From: Planctomycetia bacterium
GTDB lineage: Bacteria; Planctomycetota; Phycisphaerae; UBA1845; Fen-1342
NCBI GenBank assembly: GCA_015709575.1
Contig: CP054190.1
Coordinates: 868,001 to 932,000, forward strand
DNA: 64,000 bases
Direction of reading: 5' to 3'
Part shown: in pieces, positions 61,401-64,000 of the stretch
Position numbering within the stretch: position 1 is the stretch's first letter
How the letters are laid out: the number at the start of each line of letters is the position of its first letter
Made by a program: the position numbers and the translations under genes
Notes under the pieces: model-generated
What the model saw: the letters and a program-made list of their open reading frames with translations, nothing else
Databases searched by the model: none
Told to the model about the DNA's origin: nothing

Positions 61401-61476
61401 TCGGGGTGACTGGATTCGAACCAGCGACCTCTTGGTCCCGAACCAAGCGCTCTAAACCAGGCTGAGCTACACCCCG
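61401..61476 (-). tRNA. tRNA-Pro (anticodon CGG)
   Basis: The gene is 76 bases on the minus strand. The acceptor stem CGGGGTG pairs with CACCCCG, then discriminator A at 61401. The anticodon arm is CTTGG, loop TTCGGGA, CCAAG, so the anticodon is CGG, reading the proline codon CCG. The T-arm contains GGTTCGAATCC. The CCA end is not encoded. A promoter and a terminator flank it, so it is probably transcribed alone. Confidence 0.95.
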
Positions 61477-61502
61477 TGCGCTCGTTCCGCGCCGGATCGG
61501 TG

Positions 61503-61530
61503 ATGATACCGCTAATCCGGCCTTACGCAA
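61503..61530 (-). promoter_or_regulatory. promoter of tRNA-Pro
   Basis: On the minus strand TTGCGT (61525-61530) and TATCAT (61503-61508) are 16 bases apart. Transcription would start about 20 bases before the mature tRNA 5' end, a usual distance. Confidence 0.45.
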
Positions 61531-61656
61531 GCCGAGGCGATGGCCGAAAAGTCCTCCGAGCGCACGGAGCTTGCCGGGCCATCACACGCTCCGGAATAGC
61601 AAAATTGGACGAAATGGGAGCGGTGCCGGGGACGTCGTGATGATCAGCGCGAGCCG

Positions 61657-62913
61657 TCAGCCGGTCGTGGCACGCGTCCGCATCAGCTCCAGCCGCAGCA
61701 GGTTCATTGCCGCCGTAGCCGAACGCTCGCGGATCGCGTCGCGCGTTCCGTCCGCCCCCAGCTGAAGGCGCTCCACACTCGTCGCCGCTGCCGTGGAGAG
61801 TCCCACAAAGATAGTTCCGACCGGTTTTTCCGCGCTGCCGCCGGTCGGTCCCGCCACGCCCGTAATGCTCAACGCGTGCGTGGTGGAGAGGCGCGTGCGC
61901 GCACCCTCAGCCAAGGCCGCGGCCACCTCGGCGCTCACTGCCCCGTGCCGCGCGATCAGCTCGACCGGGACGCCCAGCAGTCCGGACTTGAGCGTGTCTG
62001 AGTAGCAGATCACGCCGCCGGCGAACCAGCGGCTCGCGCCCGGCTCATCCGTCAGCAGCTTGCCCAGCAGGCCGGCCGTGCAGGACTCGGCGACGGTCAG
62101 CATCCCACTTTCCTCGATCAACATTCGTCCGATCGCACCTGCCAGCGTTTCGTCGTCGCGCCCGAAGACCAGCGGCCCGAGCCGCGCACGTAACTCGGTC
62201 TCGGCTTCATCCGCGAGGCGCGTCGCCGTAGCGGAGTCATCGGCGGTCGCATTGATGCGAACGCCGACGATGCCGAGCCGGGCGGTCGTGCCGATTTCGG
62301 GGTTGCGCCCGCGAGCCATCAGATCGCGAATTTTCGCGCCAATCGCCGCCTCTCCCTCGCCAATACAGCGCAATTGGCGCTGCAGCACGACACCGGCGGC
62401 CGTCGGCAGTCGCGGCGCGACCTCCATGTCGAACATCGCCTTCATTTCGCTCGGCACGCCGGGCAGAGCGAAGACTGGCGTTTCACGCAGACGCAGGTAA
62501 ATACCGGGGGCGGTGCCGCATGTGTTCGGCAGGGCCTCCGCGCCGATCGGCAGCAGCGCCTGGGCAAAATTGCCCTCGTGCATGGATCGCCCGCGGGCGT
62601 GAAAATACTCGCGGATGCGGTCGAGGCTCTCGGCGTGTGGCTCGAGCGGTGTGCCGGCCGCGTCGGCCAGGGCTTGCCGAGTCAGGTCGTCCTCGGTGGG
62701 GCCAAGACCGCCCGTGATCAACACCAGGTCGGCGTGCGAGGCGGCGGCGTCGAGCACGCCGAGAATGTCGGCCAGTTCATCGGCGACGGTCAGGTGCCGG
62801 ACGGCCCGGATGCCGCGGGCGCTGAGGCGCTGTGCCAGCCACGCCGCGTTTGTATCAACGGTTTGCCCGAGTGTCAGCTCGGTGCCGATCGAGATGATCC
62901 ACGCCGTGCGCAT
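61657..62913 (-). CDS. cinA: CinA family nicotinamide-nucleotide amidohydrolase / competence-damage protein
   Basis: The protein has 418 residues from ATG 62913 (AGGAT upstream; a TTG at 62919 is less likely). The N-terminal MoCF-like domain is complete (IISIGTELTLGQTVDTNAAWL, then LVLITGGLGPTEDDLTRQAL, then VFALPGVPSEMKAMF). The C-terminal CinA-C domain has MLTVAESCTAGLLGKLLTDEPGAS in two parts and ALSITGVAGPTGGSAEKPVG. This enzyme turns NMN back into nicotinate mononucleotide, and the N-terminal domain cleaves ADP-ribose-like compounds. It lies upstream of tRNA-Pro on the same strand, 180 bases apart. Confidence 0.92.
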   Translation of the reverse strand: MRTAWIISIGTELTLGQTVDTNAAWLAQRLSARGIRAVRHLTVADELADILGVLDAAASHADLVLITGGLGPTEDDLTRQALADAAGTPLEPHAESLDRIREYFHARGRSMHEGNFAQALLPIGAEALPNTCGTAPGIYLRLRETPVFALPGVPSEMKAMFDMEVAPRLPTAAGVVLQRQLRCIGEGEAAIGAKIRDLMARGRNPEIGTTARLGIVGVRINATADDSATATRLADEAETELRARLGPLVFGRDDETLAGAIGRMLIEESGMLTVAESCTAGLLGKLLTDEPGASRWFAGGVICYSDTLKSGLLGVPVELIARHGAVSAEVAAALAEGARTRLSTTHALSITGVAGPTGGSAEKPVGTIFVGLSTAAATSVERLQLGADGTRDAIRERSATAAMNLLRLELMRTRATTG

Positions 62914-63049
62914 CCGCAATCCTGATGCCGGCAGCGCCCGGCACGATATCCTTATGGTTCCGGCCCGTCGCGATGGTCCTCAACGGGTGTGACGGCTGTC
63001 CGCTGGGTCGAAAGTGTGTCGCAGGCGAACCGTCACGACAAGGGCGAAG

Positions 63050-64000
63050 ATGTCGAATTCACGGACGACGGCGAAGGCGGGGGCGGCGGGCGGGCCGCGT
63101 CCCGCCGAGACCACTCTTCTCAGCGGACAGGCTGTGCCGGCGCATTTCGGCGATCCGCACGCCGAGGCGGGGGCGGCTCGAGTCGATGCGACCATGTTCG
63201 ACCGCAGTGATCGGGCGCTGTTGCGCGTGGAAGGCGCGGATCGTCAGGCCTGGCTGCACAACCTCCTGACAAACGACATCAAGCGATTGACGCCGGGGCA
63301 GGGGTGCTATGCGTTCGCCTGCGACGTGCGCGGGCGGGTACAATTCGATCTCAATGTGCTGTGCGATTCCGACGCGCTGGTTCTGGATTCTGCCGCGGAT
63401 CGGCGCGAATTGCTGCACAAGTGGCTGGATCGATACCTGTTGTCGGAAAGGGCGACGATTGCGACCGAGGATAGCCTCGGGCGGATCGGGCTGAGCGGTC
63501 CGCGGGCAGTCGAGATTGTGCGGGCGATTGCCGGGGAGGCGGCCGCGGCGCTTGCGGAGTTCGGGCATTGCGAGTTGTCGGGTGCGAGTGCCGGCGAGCG
63601 GCTGGTTCGTCATGATTTTGCGGGCAGCGTGGGGTTTGAGCTTCTGGTGCGGGATATCGGCGCCTGGTGGGAGCGCCTGGCGCGAGAGCATGGCGTGCGG
63701 CCCGCGGGGCTGATCGCGCTTGACGCGCTGCGGATCGAGGCGGGAATTCCGTGGTACGGGCGCGAGATTGACGAGCGGACCGTCGCGCCGGAGTCGGGGC
63801 AGATCGGTCGAGCGATCGTGTATGACAAGGGCTGCTACCTGGGGCAGGAGATCGTCGAGCGGATGCGCTCATTCGGGAATCCCGCCCGCAGGCTGGCGCG
63901 GATGCGCGTGCAAGGAGACGCAGATTGCGACATTCCGGCGCCATTGACGCTGAACGGCACGGAATGCGGACGATTGACGTCGCTGTCGGCGCTGGGGGAT
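63050..64000 (+). CDS. YgfZ/GcvT-like folate-binding protein, 3' end outside window
   Basis: The frame is open from ATG 63050 to the right edge (317 residues seen). Residues 1-45 are a variable leader. Then come LRVEGADRQAWLHNLLTND (folate-binding start) and RGRVQFDLNVL. Near the end is the diagnostic KGCYLGQEIVERM, the K-G-C-x-x-G-Q-E signature of YgfZ that is not present in true aminomethyltransferase GcvT. YgfZ helps repair or build certain iron-sulphur enzymes using tetrahydrofolate. The C-terminal beta-barrel is only begun. It is divergent from cinA, with 136 bases between starts. Confidence 0.88.
   Translation, partial: MSNSRTTAKAGAAGGPRPAETTLLSGQAVPAHFGDPHAEAGAARVDATMFDRSDRALLRVEGADRQAWLHNLLTNDIKRLTPGQGCYAFACDVRGRVQFDLNVLCDSDALVLDSAADRRELLHKWLDRYLLSERATIATEDSLGRIGLSGPRAVEIVRAIAGEAAAALAEFGHCELSGASAGERLVRHDFAGSVGFELLVRDIGAWWERLAREHGVRPAGLIALDALRIEAGIPWYGREIDERTVAPESGQIGRAIVYDKGCYLGQEIVERMRSFGNPARRLARMRVQGDADCDIPAPLTLNGTECGRLTSLSALGD

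Overview
The window is GC-rich (roughly two thirds G+C), densely coded on both strands, and looks like chromosomal DNA of a planctomycete, possibly of a Phycisphaerae-type lineage. The lineage call is an inference. It rests on secreted proteins carrying paired dockerin-like motifs of the form NNFDIDPFVLAL, ECF sigma factors paired with Ser/Thr kinases, lipoproteins with Asn/Ser/Gly-rich linkers, a C-terminal Cys-Gly/hydrophobic/Arg tail, and intergenic palindromic repeats of a kind I recall from planctomycete genomes. No phage, transposase, plasmid or CRISPR feature was found.

Layout. 1-3400: the 3' part of an unknown gene, then two secreted dockerin-tagged proteins, the second split by two +1 frameshifts. 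3500-9200: a tandem retropepsin-like protease, an ECF sigma/anti-sigma pair, a phosphoglycerate-dehydrogenase-like protein with degraded active-site motifs, and a secreted cyclophilin. 9200-19200: mostly housekeeping genes (LipM/LplA-type ligase with an aldehyde dehydrogenase, tilS with a GT-C glycosyltransferase, pilT-pilB, and pyrH with a small phosphatase and a fluoride channel). 19200-25800: an MFS transporter and two large divergent dockerin-tagged secreted proteins, one with two haem-c motifs. 26200-30700: a DksA/TraR zinc finger protein, RF3, a methyltransferase, an alpha/beta-hydrolase lipoprotein and a bifunctional nuclease.

30900-46300 is regulatory and envelope-related. It holds an ECF sigma factor coupled to a Ser/Thr kinase that carries an anti-sigma-type zinc finger, an acidic surface protein with a C-terminal sorting-like tail, a Gly-rich lipoprotein, a membrane-anchored double-LysM protein with a basic tail, a RhlE-type helicase, a second ECF sigma with a kinase/WD40 protein, and a large GIGT-repeat surface protein. 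46600-53700: a GNAT acetyltransferase, a coiled-coil protein and a four-gene polysaccharide locus (flippase, glycosyltransferase, two tandem methyltransferases).

53750-64000: a TPR lipoprotein, a VOC-domain lipoprotein divergent from an AraC/GyrI regulator, a YdeI-type protein, a second AraC/GyrI regulator, a second GIGT-repeat paralogue, a nested palindromic repeat region, a small membrane protein, tRNA-Pro(CGG), cinA and a 3'-truncated YgfZ/GcvT-like gene.

The main themes are envelope and surface proteins, and signalling by sigma/kinase pairs. The observations most worth following up are the kinase fused to a zinc-finger anti-sigma domain, the PGDH-like pseudoenzyme, the paralogous GIGT proteins with a shared unnamed C-terminal module, and the CGxG-tailed acidic protein. 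All functional calls come from reading motifs by eye; no database search was run.
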